This document shows positions 1-6,556 of a stretch of 6,750 nucleotides of DNA, piece after piece. A program made the position numbers and the translations under genes. This DNA comes from Humisphaera sp. (lineage in GTDB: Bacteria; Planctomycetota; Phycisphaerae; Tepidisphaerales; Tepidisphaeraceae): positions 1 through 6,750 of the forward strand of contig JANXVV010000290.1 of NCBI GenBank assembly GCA_025351525.1, given 5' to 3'. Within the stretch, counting starts at the first letter, position 1, and the number at the start of each line of letters is the position of its first letter. The notes under the pieces were generated by a model, which saw only the letters and a program-made list of their open reading frames with translations, did not search any database and was not told the DNA's origin.

Positions 1-13
1 TGGCCGAAGAAAT

Positions 14-34
14 GCATGGGCGAGACGCCCATGC
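14..34. repeat. Perfect short hairpin in non-coding DNA
   Basis: Nine bases (14-22) pair perfectly with 26-34 around a 3-base loop (aga). No T-tract follows, so it is not a classical intrinsic terminator. It lies at the window edge, so the upstream gene, if any, cannot be seen. It could be a dispersed short palindrome or the 3' end of an upstream transcript. Only the pairing is certain. Confidence 0.5.
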
Positions 35-56
35 CACCTTATTCAAAGCACCCAAT

Positions 57-179
57 TCGAATTCACGAATCAATGACGAAATTCGAATGACCGAAGGATG
101 AAACGCACTCTTCGTTTCGCCATTCGTAATTCGTCATTTGAAATTTGTTCGTGAATTCGAATTTCGTCATTCGTCATTT
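57..179. repeat. Imperfect palindromic AT-rich repeat, copy A
   Basis: This is one of two related copies in the window. The first 49 bases (57-105) match copy B (981-1029) with three mismatches, and the last 25 bases (155-179) match 1072-1096 exactly; the middles differ. Within the copy, 72-88 is a perfect 17-base inverted repeat of 155-171, so transcripts could fold into a long stem. The AT-rich composition contrasts with the GC-rich surroundings. No open frame resembling a transposase is inside, so it is best seen as a small non-autonomous or REP/MITE-like dispersed repeat. An open frame beginning in it at 138 is probably an artefact of the antitoxin frame staying open upstream. Confidence 0.75.
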
Positions 180-284
180 CGAGCGACTCACCGCCTCCTG
201 TCGACAGAGGAGGCCGATGCCGGGGGAATGGAATCCCGGACGCGGGATTGTCCGCCCTCCGCCCCGACGCTATGCTCTGCTTCC

Positions 285-485
285 ATGACCTCCACGGCGG
301 CCCGATTGTTGGATGATTTTCAGACGCTTGCGCCGGCGGAGCAGTGGATGGTTCGCGAGCGCGTGCTGTCGTTGACCGAACATCTCCAGAGCGAAGCGGT
401 CAGGCGGCTGCACGGGGCGGGTGCGGGCAGGGCGCTCGTGGCCCGGTTGCTGGCGGATCGGGCCGGGGAACGCGCCCGTGACTGA
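285..485 (+). CDS. Probable antitoxin of a PIN-toxin module
   Basis: This small gene encodes 66 residues beginning MTSTAARLLDDFQTL. It lies immediately before, and overlaps by 8 bases, a PIN-domain gene, which is the usual antitoxin position in VapBC-like modules. The protein is mostly helical in appearance, with a stretch around residues 6-32 (ARLLDDFQTL...EQWMVRERVLSL) and a basic C-terminus (GRALVARLLADRAGERARD). I cannot place it in a named antitoxin family such as AbrB, Phd or ribbon-helix-helix, so the call rests on context. The expected role is to bind and neutralise the toxin and perhaps repress the operon. The frame is open back to 138, and ATG 228 (85 residues) is an alternative start. 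I chose 285 because residues upstream read like non-coding or repeat DNA, but no clear ribosome binding site settles the choice. Confidence 0.6.
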   Translation: MTSTAARLLDDFQTLAPAEQWMVRERVLSLTEHLQSEAVRRLHGAGAGRALVARLLADRAGERARD

Positions 486-888
486 ACCCATTCTGCCGGA
501 TACCTCCGCACTCTTCACGCTGATCGGCGCTGAGCCCGGCGCGGACATCGTGCCGGCCTGCATCGCACAGGCGATCACCGGAGGGGTTCAACTGCACGGC
601 TCGTTTGTCAGCCTGACGGAAGTGGAATACATCACGATGCAGGAAGAGGGGCCCATCATCGCACGACAGCGCATGGCCGATCTCAACGCGCTGCCCATTC
701 GATGGCATCACTCCGATCCGGAACTGTGCAGCGGGGCGGCGAAGCTTAAAGCGGCGCATCGCCTCTCCTTCGCCGATGCCTTCATCGCGGCGACAGCGCT
801 GCGGTTCGACGCCCTTCTGATTCACAAGGACCCGGAGTTCCAATCGCTTCCACCGGCGCTGAAGCAGCAGATGCTGCCGCCAAAGTAA
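478..888 (+). CDS. PIN-domain toxin (VapC-like ribonuclease)
   Basis: The gene encodes 136 residues and is a complete PIN domain, the usual length for a VapC-type toxin. The N-terminus reads LPDTSALF, with the first conserved acid at D8. The other expected acids are E48 (in SLTEVEY), D100 (in SFADAFIAATAL) and D118 (in HKDPEF). In this family these four coordinate Mg2+/Mn2+ for single-strand RNA cleavage, often of tRNA or rRNA, which slows growth when the antitoxin is lost. I chose the GTG at 478 because it puts D8 where PIN domains begin and overlaps the antitoxin stop by 8 bases, which implies translational coupling; the frame is open upstream to 421. The RNA target cannot be read from sequence. 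The gene looks intact. Confidence 0.85.
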   Translation: MTEPILPDTSALFTLIGAEPGADIVPACIAQAITGGVQLHGSFVSLTEVEYITMQEEGPIIARQRMADLNALPIRWHHSDPELCSGAAKLKAAHRLSFADAFIAATALRFDALLIHKDPEFQSLPPALKQQMLPPK

Positions 889-980
889 ACCCCCCCGGCC
901 CGCGCGGTCGACCCATGCCCGAGCGAAGTTTGGATCGGCGGGTGAGGAAGACACCGGAGACAATCACGAATACACGAAAC

Positions 981-1096
981 TCGAATTCACGAATCAATCA
1001 CGAAATTCGAATGAACGAATGATGAAACGAAGACTTCCATTCCTCATTCATCATTCGAATTCGATTCGTGCATTCGAATTTCGTCATTCGTCATTT
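981..1096. repeat. Imperfect palindromic AT-rich repeat, copy B
   Basis: This is the second copy of the element at 57-179, in the same orientation. Both ends are well conserved between copies, while the centre diverges. The internal inverted repeat is shorter here: 1001-1013 pairs perfectly with 1071-1083. The two copies bracket the toxin-antitoxin pair as direct repeats about 800 bases apart. It carries no coding potential of its own. Confidence 0.75.
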
Positions 1097-1311
1097 CCCC
1101 CTCGGAACTCGTCATTCGTCATTCCGACAAGGCGTGGCCTTCGCCCCATAAAACACGCTCCATTTCTCCCGTTCCACCACCGTCCGGGAAGATCGGTGGT
1201 TCGGACCCCGGCAAGGGGCGGTCGTGTCGAAGGGGACGGGATTTTCGCCTGGCCGGGAGCGCTGGAGGCTCTGCTTTGCGCGGCATCCGCCTTGCTTTGA
1301 AGGCCATCCGC

Positions 1312-1437
1312 CCGGGCGGGAGCGGCCTCCGCGCAGGCGGGAGCGGTGTCCGCGCAGGCGGGAACGGCCTCCGCGCAGGCGGGAGCGGCCTCCGCGCAGG
1401 CGGGAGCGGTGTCCGCGCAGGCGGGGGCGGTGTTCGC
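1312..1437. repeat. 21-base tandem repeat array, six units
   Basis: Six adjacent 21-base units start at 1312, 1333, 1354, 1375, 1396 and 1417, with a consensus close to gcaggcgggagcggcctccg plus c. Units 2 and 5 are identical and units 1 and 4 differ only in the first three bases, suggesting a 63-base (three-unit) higher-order duplication. Two more degenerate units precede it (1270-1290 and 1291-1311, alike at 15 of 21 positions), so the array was once longer. Because 21 is a multiple of three, every frame reads as a 7-residue repeat, for example an Ala/Cys/Pro-rich APACAEA type on the minus strand. I regard it as non-coding. Confidence 0.85.
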
Positions 1438-1492
1438 CTTTGCCAAAAGTCCGCCCGCGCGGGACGGGGGCGGCGAACGGGGGGTGTCGGCT

Positions 1493-1512
1493 GGGCGGCT
1501 GGGGCGGGCGGG
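1493..1512 (+). other. Putative G-quadruplex motif
   Basis: Four G-runs (1493-1495, 1501-1504, 1506-1508, 1510-1512) are separated by loops of 5, 1 and 1 bases, matching the G3+N1-7 pattern. It lies on the coding strand about 170 bases before the gene at 1680. GC-rich DNA produces such motifs by chance, and no function is implied. Confidence 0.4.
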
Positions 1513-1679
1513 CTTGCCTGAACCTCAAACGAGGAGGCCGCGCGGACTTTGACATTCCCCGCGGCGTCGGGGGTGATTGCGGTTTTGCCGGGAATGCGGG
1601 AGAATGGGGCGAGTGCCGACTGGCCGCATCGTCTCAGCCGCACTTCGCAACTGGACCCCGGCGAACGGAGCTATCTCAT

Positions 1680-2249
1680 ATGACCGACCTCAAAAAATCC
1701 CCGCGCGAGAGTAAAATCAAATCGTCGAAAAGCGTTGCAAAGGCGGATCCGCCCCGCGCTCGCAAGATGAGCACACCGTTGTTGGCCGGGCAGCGCAAGC
1801 CATCGGGATCGTTCCGCCTGCCGCCGAAGATGGCGGGGGCGGTCGAGCACTGTCAGAAGAACGGCGAAGCGGGTGTCGATCACGCCACCCTGGCCCGGCG
1901 ATTCGGTCCGCACGCGCCGACCACGCTGCTGCTGCTGGGGTTTCTGGAAGTGGGTCCGGATGAGCAGTTCCGGTTTGCCGTCGCGAGTGAGGAATGGATG
2001 GAGGCCCATCGTAAAACGGTCCATGCCGCCGGCCATTCAAAAGAGCACGATCTTCGCGGCGAGCGCGAACGGCAGGCGGTCATCCTGTGTCAGCACCCGC
2101 GCGGTTACGATGCGGTGACCAAAATCTGCGGCGATGTCTCCACCCTCTTTCTGATCGAAGAGCAACTGCTGCAATGGGTCGCCAAGCCGGGTGAAAAACG
2201 TCTGGTCTGGCAGGGTGGGAAAGGACAGCTTCAGTCGACGGCGGTTTGA
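1680..2249 (+). CDS. Hypothetical protein, 189 residues
   Basis: I do not recognise this protein. The ATG at 1680 was chosen because GGAG (1667-1670) sits 9 bases upstream; the frame is open further upstream, but that part runs through the tandem repeat array. Residues 1-50 are rich in Lys, Ser, Arg and Pro and look disordered. From about residue 51 the sequence looks folded: a helical stretch (MAGAVEHCQKNGEAGVDHATLARRF is its extent, residues 51-75) followed by TTLLLLGFLEV has the feel of a winged-helix or helix-turn-helix unit, but this is a guess. A second helical part (residues 125-168) includes ERQAVILCQHPRGYDAVTKI and a C-terminal aromatic-basic segment. There is no signal peptide or membrane segment, so it is probably cytoplasmic. 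It is 131 bases upstream of the glycosyltransferase on the same strand, with no evident functional link. Confidence 0.7.
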   Translation: MTDLKKSPRESKIKSSKSVAKADPPRARKMSTPLLAGQRKPSGSFRLPPKMAGAVEHCQKNGEAGVDHATLARRFGPHAPTTLLLLGFLEVGPDEQFRFAVASEEWMEAHRKTVHAAGHSKEHDLRGERERQAVILCQHPRGYDAVTKICGDVSTLFLIEEQLLQWVAKPGEKRLVWQGGKGQLQSTAV

Positions 2250-2380
2250 GATCCAGTTGTAAAACAACCGATACGGTGACAATCGGCGGCGCATCTCGTT
2301 TGCGTTGTTGAAGCCGTCGCGATTTTTCGCCGAAGAAAAGATTCGAGGCGAACCGCCTCTCCCCGTCAGGAACCGCCCGC

Positions 2381-3772
2381 ATGTTTGCCTTGTCGGTCCT
2401 TAGTTCGGCCTATCCACGCCTGCTTTCTCCCGTCGCATGGTTCGCTGCGGTGAAAATGCCGGCGGTGCTTGCGCGGGGCGATTCTCCCGCAAGTTTGCCC
2501 GCAGACCCATCCCTGTTGATCTCGCGCCTCTACTCCGCCGACGAGGTGATGTCGCCGTACATCTACGTGTTTTATGTGTCGTTCATCGTGGCTTTCATCT
2601 TCACGCCGATCATGCGCGCCGTGGCGATGTACTACGGGATCATCGATCAACCCGATGGGCAGCGGAAAATCCACACCAGGCCCGTGGCGTACCTCGGCGG
2701 GATCGCCGTCTTTCTCGGGTGGATCTCCGGGCTGGCGATCAGCCAGTTTCTGATGACCCATACCGGTGACCCGCCGGCCCAGTCGCACTTGTATGTGAAT
2801 TTCAGCATCGTCGTCGGCGCCTCGGTGATCGTCATGCTGGGGTTGTGGGACGACCTGACCGGGGTGAATCCCTGGGCCAAGATCGGCGGGCAGGTCTTCG
2901 CCGCCAGTTTCCTGCTGTATTTCGACGTCGGCACTCACTGCGCCCGGCCCATGTTCGCACCGATCAACACCCGGCTGATGAATCTGGCCGGTTGGCAGAT
3001 CCCCGATGGGCTGATCACGATCATCAGTTGTGCGATCGTCTATCTCATCGTGGTCGGCTGTTGCAACGCCACCAACCTGATGGATGGGCTGGACGGCCTT
3101 TGCGGCGGGGTGACCGCCGTCATCGCCGCCGGATTTTTATTTCTGGCCGTCAACATGGCCCGCACCGGCGGCGGAATCAACCCCAATCTCGACGGCGTTC
3201 GCGTCGTTCTCGGCCTGGCCCTGCTCGGCGCGGTGCTGGGTTTCGTTCCCTATAACTTCAATCCCGCCTCCATTTTCATGGGCGACAGCGGGAGCATGTT
3301 TCTCGGGTTCTCCTGCGCGACCATGATCATTCTCGCCGCCCAGGAAACGCACCCCAAATGGTTCCTGGCCTCCCTGGTGATGTTCGCCCTTCCGGTGTTG
3401 GACACGGCTCTGGCGTTTGCAAGGCGATTCGTCAACAAGCGGAAAATCTTCTCCGCCGACCGCCATCATTTCCATCATCAGATGATCGACCGCGGATTCA
3501 GCGTCAAGCAGACGGTGCTCATCAGCTATTCACTGGCCCTGTTTTTCGCCTTCGCGGGGGCGGCGGTCGTGTTCATGCGGACGCGGTACGCGGTGGCGTT
3601 CTATCTGGTGATTTTCGGATCGCTGATCGTCACGGCTTACAAGATGGGAATGGTCCACGAGAAAACCCGCGTGATCACCCGCCAGCCGGTGGGCGGGTTT
3701 GAAGGGACGTTGACCGCGCGTTCGGTGGAGCCGAACAGCGTGATTGAGATCCGCGAGGAACGACCGGCGTGA
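2381..3772 (+). CDS. WecA/MraY-family sugar-1-phosphate transferase
   Basis: This integral membrane enzyme (463 residues) belongs to the polyprenyl-phosphate N-acetylhexosamine-1-phosphate transferases (WecA, TagO, MraY). They move a sugar-1-phosphate from a UDP-sugar to undecaprenyl phosphate on the cytoplasmic face, starting glycan assembly. All signatures are visible: DQPDGQRKIHTRPVAYLGG (89-107), the DD pair (157-158), NATNLMDGLDGL (229-240), NPASIFMGDSGSMFLG (294-309) and the histidine motif DRHHFHHQ (360-367). About ten or eleven hydrophobic segments span residues 60-420. The RKxH motif and HxHH loop favour the WecA/TagO branch over MraY. AGGAA (2368-2372), 8 bases before the ATG, supports this start, giving an unusually long (~58 residue) N-terminal extension; ATG 2549 would remove it but lacks a well-spaced ribosome site. 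No other glycan genes are adjacent, so the product (O-antigen-like, capsule or exopolysaccharide) is unknown. Confidence 0.95.
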   Translation: MFALSVLSSAYPRLLSPVAWFAAVKMPAVLARGDSPASLPADPSLLISRLYSADEVMSPYIYVFYVSFIVAFIFTPIMRAVAMYYGIIDQPDGQRKIHTRPVAYLGGIAVFLGWISGLAISQFLMTHTGDPPAQSHLYVNFSIVVGASVIVMLGLWDDLTGVNPWAKIGGQVFAASFLLYFDVGTHCARPMFAPINTRLMNLAGWQIPDGLITIISCAIVYLIVVGCCNATNLMDGLDGLCGGVTAVIAAGFLFLAVNMARTGGGINPNLDGVRVVLGLALLGAVLGFVPYNFNPASIFMGDSGSMFLGFSCATMIILAAQETHPKWFLASLVMFALPVLDTALAFARRFVNKRKIFSADRHHFHHQMIDRGFSVKQTVLISYSLALFFAFAGAAVVFMRTRYAVAFYLVIFGSLIVTAYKMGMVHEKTRVITRQPVGGFEGTLTARSVEPNSVIEIREERPA

Positions 3773-3793
3773 GCGGTCGATCGCTGCTGCCGG

Positions 3794-4420
3794 TTAAGGA
3801 TGGCTCCGTCCGATCGCATTGATCGATCGCATACCCGTCGCAGAACCGAAGTCCAAAACGGGAAGTAACCGAGTCGATTGGAACGATTTGAGGCCTCGCG
3901 AAGGTAGGTGAGCTGACAACGCGATTGATGCAGCGAGTAAATCGCGAACTTCGTCTCGATTGCTCCATCGAACCGCACGCACCTCATAGCTTTGCAACGC
4001 CTCAATCACTGCCGCTGGGGGTTCCCGATCAGTGTCATTGAGTAGGGCGAAGGCTTCGGAATCCGGAGGGCGTACTTCCCCGGTGTCCAGCCATGCGAAA
4101 GCCAATATTTCGGCGACCTCCCGATCAGGTCGATTGATAGCGCGTATAATTCGCTCGGGTCGCTTTTTTGACTTGGGAATTGCAAAATCGAAAACGTGAT
4201 CGTACCTGCTTTTCCCCGTGAATTTAACTTTCGGGATGAATCGAATCTCATTCAGTTCAAGCCGGGCCGTCACGTCTTCAAGAAACAAATTTGCCACCGT
4301 TGGAGATGCGACATAGAACAGATCATTCACTGCGAGCATAGCCTGCACCAGATTGTGCTTACGAAGCGGAAAATTGCTCGCGGTGGCCCTGACGGTGAGG
4401 ATGACTCCGTGTGCGAACAA
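3794..4420 (-). pseudogene. Truncated DUF1828/DUF1829 protein
   Basis: The readable frame gives about 208 residues matching what I know of DUF1828-DUF1829 proteins: FPLRKHNLVQAMLAVNDLF near residues 17-35, then VKFTGKSRYDHVFDFAIPKS (64-83), ERIIRAINRPDRE (88-100), FAWLDTGEVRPPDSEAF (107-123) and LLNDTD (125-130). The function of this family is not established. Intact members have a further N-terminal DUF1828 part before the FPLRKHN segment. Here the frame is closed by a TGA at 4487-4489 and the only start codon before the homology is a TTG at 4420, so the N-terminus is missing. Its base composition is visibly lower in GC than neighbouring genes (for example, about 42% over 4201-4260), consistent with horizontal acquisition. 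It ends 21 bases from the convergent glycosyltransferase gene. A short leaderless protein from the TTG cannot be excluded. Confidence 0.7.
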
Positions 4421-4645
4421 GTGATGAGAAATTCCAGATCGGCACTCCCGCGCCAGTCTTCTGTACTCCCATATTTTTTGAACGATTCAAAATCTGCGAG
4501 GCCGGCGACTTGGTGTTTGTGAGGGAAGACGACCAGGCTAACGGCTCGGTCTGAAGCCATACCTTCCGCGCGTCGATGTGCCGTCACAATCACAGCGTCT
4601 ATATAAGCTGCTTGGAAGACGCCGAACGGCGGGGCGAAGCGTGGC
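4415..4645 (-). pseudogene. Out-of-frame remnant, possibly methylase 3' part
   Basis: Between the restriction-methylation frame and the DUF1829 frame, a third minus-strand frame carries protein-like sequence: APPFGVFQAAYIDAVIVTAH, then SLVVFPHKHQVAGLADFESF and KKYGSTEDWRGSADLEFLIT. The pattern 'PFGVF-x-AAYIDAVIV' resembles the region after the NPPY motif in type IIG / TaqI-like adenine methylases, where a strand leads into the target-recognition part. This suggests the 3' portion of the same gene, joined after a deletion and shifted in frame. The assignment is from pattern memory only; it could instead belong to another lost gene. It has no ribosome site and no plausible independent gene structure. 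Confidence 0.4.
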
Positions 4646-5491
4646 GGATTTGCCGCGCGACCATTTTTCCGGACCATCGGCGAGATACCACTTGAGGTGC
4701 CATTCGAGCAGGTATTGATACGCCCCGAGCAGGAAGGAACCGGAACCGCAGGCGGGGTCGAGGATTTTGAGCTTGGCGGCTTCAGTTGGCCCGACGTTTA
4801 CGCCGGCTTCCGTCGGCGTCGCTGCGGGGCACTCCGGCACACTGCCAAGCAACTTGCCGACCGTCTGCTTGACGATGTAATCCACAATGTACGTCGGCGT
4901 GTCATAGACCCCGCCGGCTTTACGAACTTCCGGCTTCTCCTCGACGCGGGCGCGATGACCCTCGGTGAGAGTGATGATTTTTCCGAGGAATCGCTCGTAG
5001 ACGCTGCCGAGAATGTCGGCCGAGAGAACGTCGAAGGCATACGGGCTGTCCGGATCGTACAGCCGTTTGAGAATCGGTCGGAGCGCGCCGTCGTCCACGA
5101 TCGGATTCGGCGTCAGCGACACCGCCAGTTTAGCGCTCCACCCATACCGCCGAAGCTGATACGCCGGTTCCCCGCTTTGCTTGAGATCGACGAACGTTTT
5201 TTTGGCTTCGAGAAAAAATTTGCGAGCACCCCCGATGCGGAACGAGTAGTCGGGCGCTTTGGTGGATCCGCCGACTTTCACGCGGTCTTCGTGAACGACC
5301 TCTCGATATTGCTCGGCGAAGCGCTGGGTGTTGTCCATGTCCCAGCCGAGTTCGCGGAAAAACGGGTTGACGAAATCGACGCGAAGCTGGGTCTCATTAT
5401 AGTTGACCGATCGGACTTGTTCGGATTGCCGGTCGAAATGGTCGACCAGTTTCCGGATCGCATCAGGGCAGGCGGGCATCGTCGTGAGCAT
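4538..5491 (-). pseudogene. Internally deleted type IIG-like restriction-methylase
   Basis: The frame gives 317 residues from ATG 5491, where intact enzymes with nuclease and N6-adenine methylase in one chain usually have about 1000. The N-terminal nuclease part is intact, with the PD-(D/E)XK residues in APDYSF (D81) and FFLEAKK (E95, K97). After YGWSAKLAVSLT (about residue 127, near 5110) it jumps directly to VDDGALRPILKRLYDPDSPYAFDVLSADILG, which in intact relatives lies a few hundred residues later. Methylase motif X reads GGVYDTP with D197 where tyrosine is usual, and motif I (DPACGSGSF, 245-253) is perfect. Homology stops soon after WYLADGPEKW (~270-277); the NPPY catalytic motif and target recognition domain are absent. 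It therefore cannot methylate, and is most likely a dead gene. The frame is open to a GTG at 5593, but I prefer 5491 or ATG 5479. Confidence 0.75.
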
Positions 5492-5668
5492 GGCAGAGGG
5501 CGCGGGGCAGCTCAATTGAACAGGGTACGTGGCCGTGCCGTGCGGAACCGCATCCTCACCGCCCAACAGACTCGTCCCGGATCGGGTTGCCACGTACTAG
5601 TCCGTATCAAGGGTTCCGGCTCCCGACCCGATATTGACCTGGAGAGCGTCATTCGACGGAGTCATTCC

Positions 5669-6163
5669 ATGCGTGCATCCAGTTTGAAACAGGGCGGGGG
5701 GTTCAGTCTGATCGAATTGGTCATCGTCGTGGTGATTATTGCGATCATCGGCGCAATCGCGATTCCGAAGATGAGCCGTGGGGCGGCGGGGGCCGGCGAT
5801 TCCGCGCTGCTACAGGATTTATCGGTCCTTCGCAGTGCGATTGATCTGTACCAAATCGAGAACGGCGGCAGCTACCCGACTGCCGCAAACATGCCCGGCG
5901 CCCTGCTGCAATACAGCGACGGAAACGGCAATGTTTCACCCACCCACACGGCTCCGTTTATCTATGGTCCCTACCTGCAAGCCATCCCGCCTTTGCCGGT
6001 CGGCGCGGCGAAAGGCTCGGTCGGCATCGCGGTCCTCGGCGGCAGTTCGTCGACCCAGCCAAGCGGCATCGGGTGGAACTACAACTTCAGCACGGGAAAG
6101 ATCAAAGCCAATACCGGCCGCGATGAAGTCGACCCGAAAGGCACCGCATACAACACTTATTAA
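5669..6163 (+). CDS. Type IV pilin-like / pseudopilin protein
   Basis: The gene encodes a 164-residue prepilin with a class III signal: a short basic leader (MRASSLKQGGG) then FSLIELVIVVVIIAIIGAIAIP. Prepilin peptidase would cut after G11 and methylate F12; the conserved glutamate is at +5 (E16). The 20-residue hydrophobic helix is followed by a globular part with ALLQDLSVLRSAIDLYQIENGGSYPT, close in style to GspG major pseudopilins of type II secretion, and it ends near GWNYNFSTGKIKANT. GGAG (5658-5661), 7 bases before the ATG, fixes the start. The frame stays open upstream for 324 codons, but that part is antisense to the restriction-methylase frame. It is an orphan: no secretion ATPase, platform protein or peptidase is nearby. 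It is divergent from the broken restriction gene, with its ATG under 200 bases from that gene's start, and may use a promoter in the gap. Confidence 0.92.
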   Translation: MRASSLKQGGGFSLIELVIVVVIIAIIGAIAIPKMSRGAAGAGDSALLQDLSVLRSAIDLYQIENGGSYPTAANMPGALLQYSDGNGNVSPTHTAPFIYGPYLQAIPPLPVGAAKGSVGIAVLGGSSSTQPSGIGWNYNFSTGKIKANTGRDEVDPKGTAYNTY

Positions 6164-6196
6164 ACTGGAATTTGTGTGGGTAAATCTCCTTAACCG

Positions 6197-6230
6197 CCGT
6201 GGGCGGAAGCCCCGGAGCTTCCGGCCACGG
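6197..6230 (+). terminator. Strong hairpin after the pilin gene
   Basis: Six bases (6197-6202) pair with 6225-6230 and seven (6204-6210) with 6217-6223, separated by one symmetric G/G mismatch and closed by a 6-base loop. The stem begins 34 bases after the pilin stop, a position suited to a transcript end or a 3' stabilising structure. No U-tract follows, so it is not a canonical intrinsic terminator. It could also be a dispersed palindrome. Confidence 0.45.
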
Positions 6231-6411
6231 CTATCCAATCCAAATAGTCCGCAAGCCTCCCTGTTTGGTCCGCCTGCCGCGAATACTGTTCGATCCACAA
6301 GCAATCCTGCCTATCCACGCTTTTCTTGGGAAGTTTTCACGCGCCAAGTGAAACTGTACCTTCAATAAATCGCCTTCCGCGACGACCACCGCTAAAACAT
6401 TGCGTGGCGGC

Positions 6412-6463
6412 TGGAGGGCGGCTGTCCCCTGCCGCTGCGGCGATCAAGGACGACCGCCCTCCA
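6412..6463. other. Long stem-loop with nested hairpins
   Basis: A perfect 10-base stem (6412-6421 with 6454-6463) encloses a 4-base stem (6424-6427 with 6448-6451), which encloses a small GC hairpin (6431-6434 with 6438-6441). The nested arrangement gives a single extended fold. It lies about 90 bases before the strong ribosome site of the leader ORF. It may be a structured 5' leader element or a chance fold in GC-rich DNA. Confidence 0.4.
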
Positions 6464-6556
6464 AAGTCGATTTTCGGGGCAGCGGATTTGGTTTTTTCGG
6501 TCATCAAAATGAAGGCTTTCAGCCTGAATCTCCGATGGCCAAAGGAGGACTGACGG

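Larger units (their letters stand above)
889..1679. other. Long non-coding stretch (~790 bases)
   Basis: No convincing gene is present. The stretch holds, in order: a short GC-rich tail after the toxin gene, repeat copy B (981-1096), a further 'cgtcattcgtcatt' unit near 1109-1123, a GC-rich segment, the 21-base tandem array (1312-1437), a G-run motif (1493-1512) and the leader of the gene at 1680. Several frames are open on both strands across 1224-1643, but GC-rich DNA with a repeat period divisible by three keeps frames open by itself, and none of the translations resembles a known protein. Confidence 0.6.
6164..6556. other. Non-coding spacer with two hairpins
   Basis: About 390 bases lie between the pilin stop and the putative leader ORF. 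Open frames here do not resemble proteins. The visible structures are the hairpin at 6197-6230 and the stem-loop at 6412-6463, listed separately, and a purine-rich AAAGGAGG just downstream at 6541-6548. No convincing promoter hexamers were found by eye. Confidence 0.55.

Noticed and set aside
138..284. N-terminal extension of the antitoxin frame
   Set aside because: It begins inside repeat copy A and its translation (EFEFRHSSF and so on) is just repeat sequence; ATG 285 is a more plausible start.
57..1096. Composite transposon around the toxin-antitoxin pair
   Set aside because: Neither flanking repeat encodes a transposase and no target duplication is visible, so mobility is only a hypothesis.
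1312..1437. CRISPR array
   Set aside because: Units are contiguous 21-mers without unique spacers, and no cas genes are present.
1549..1577. Promoter with TTGACA at 1549-1554
   Set aside because: The -35-like hexamer is perfect but no acceptable -10 hexamer lies 16-18 bases downstream.
1084..1643. Overlapping repeat-rich ORFs on both strands
   Set aside because: All frames are open because of high GC and a 21-base period; compositions are extreme and there is no ribosome site or recognisable domain.
2254..2268. Small hairpin (gttgt/acaac) after the 189-residue gene as a terminator
   Set aside because: Only five AT-rich pairs and no T-tract; too weak to call.
4697..5668. A 324-codon plus-strand open frame continuous with the pilin gene
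   Set aside because: It is exactly antisense to the restriction-methylase frame, whose translation shows clear family motifs; the pilin start at 5669 has its own ribosome site and a prepilin leader that must be N-terminal.
2409..6320. Shared 12-mer gcctatccacgc near 2408 and 6309
   Set aside because: A single short match with no similar flanks; consistent with chance.
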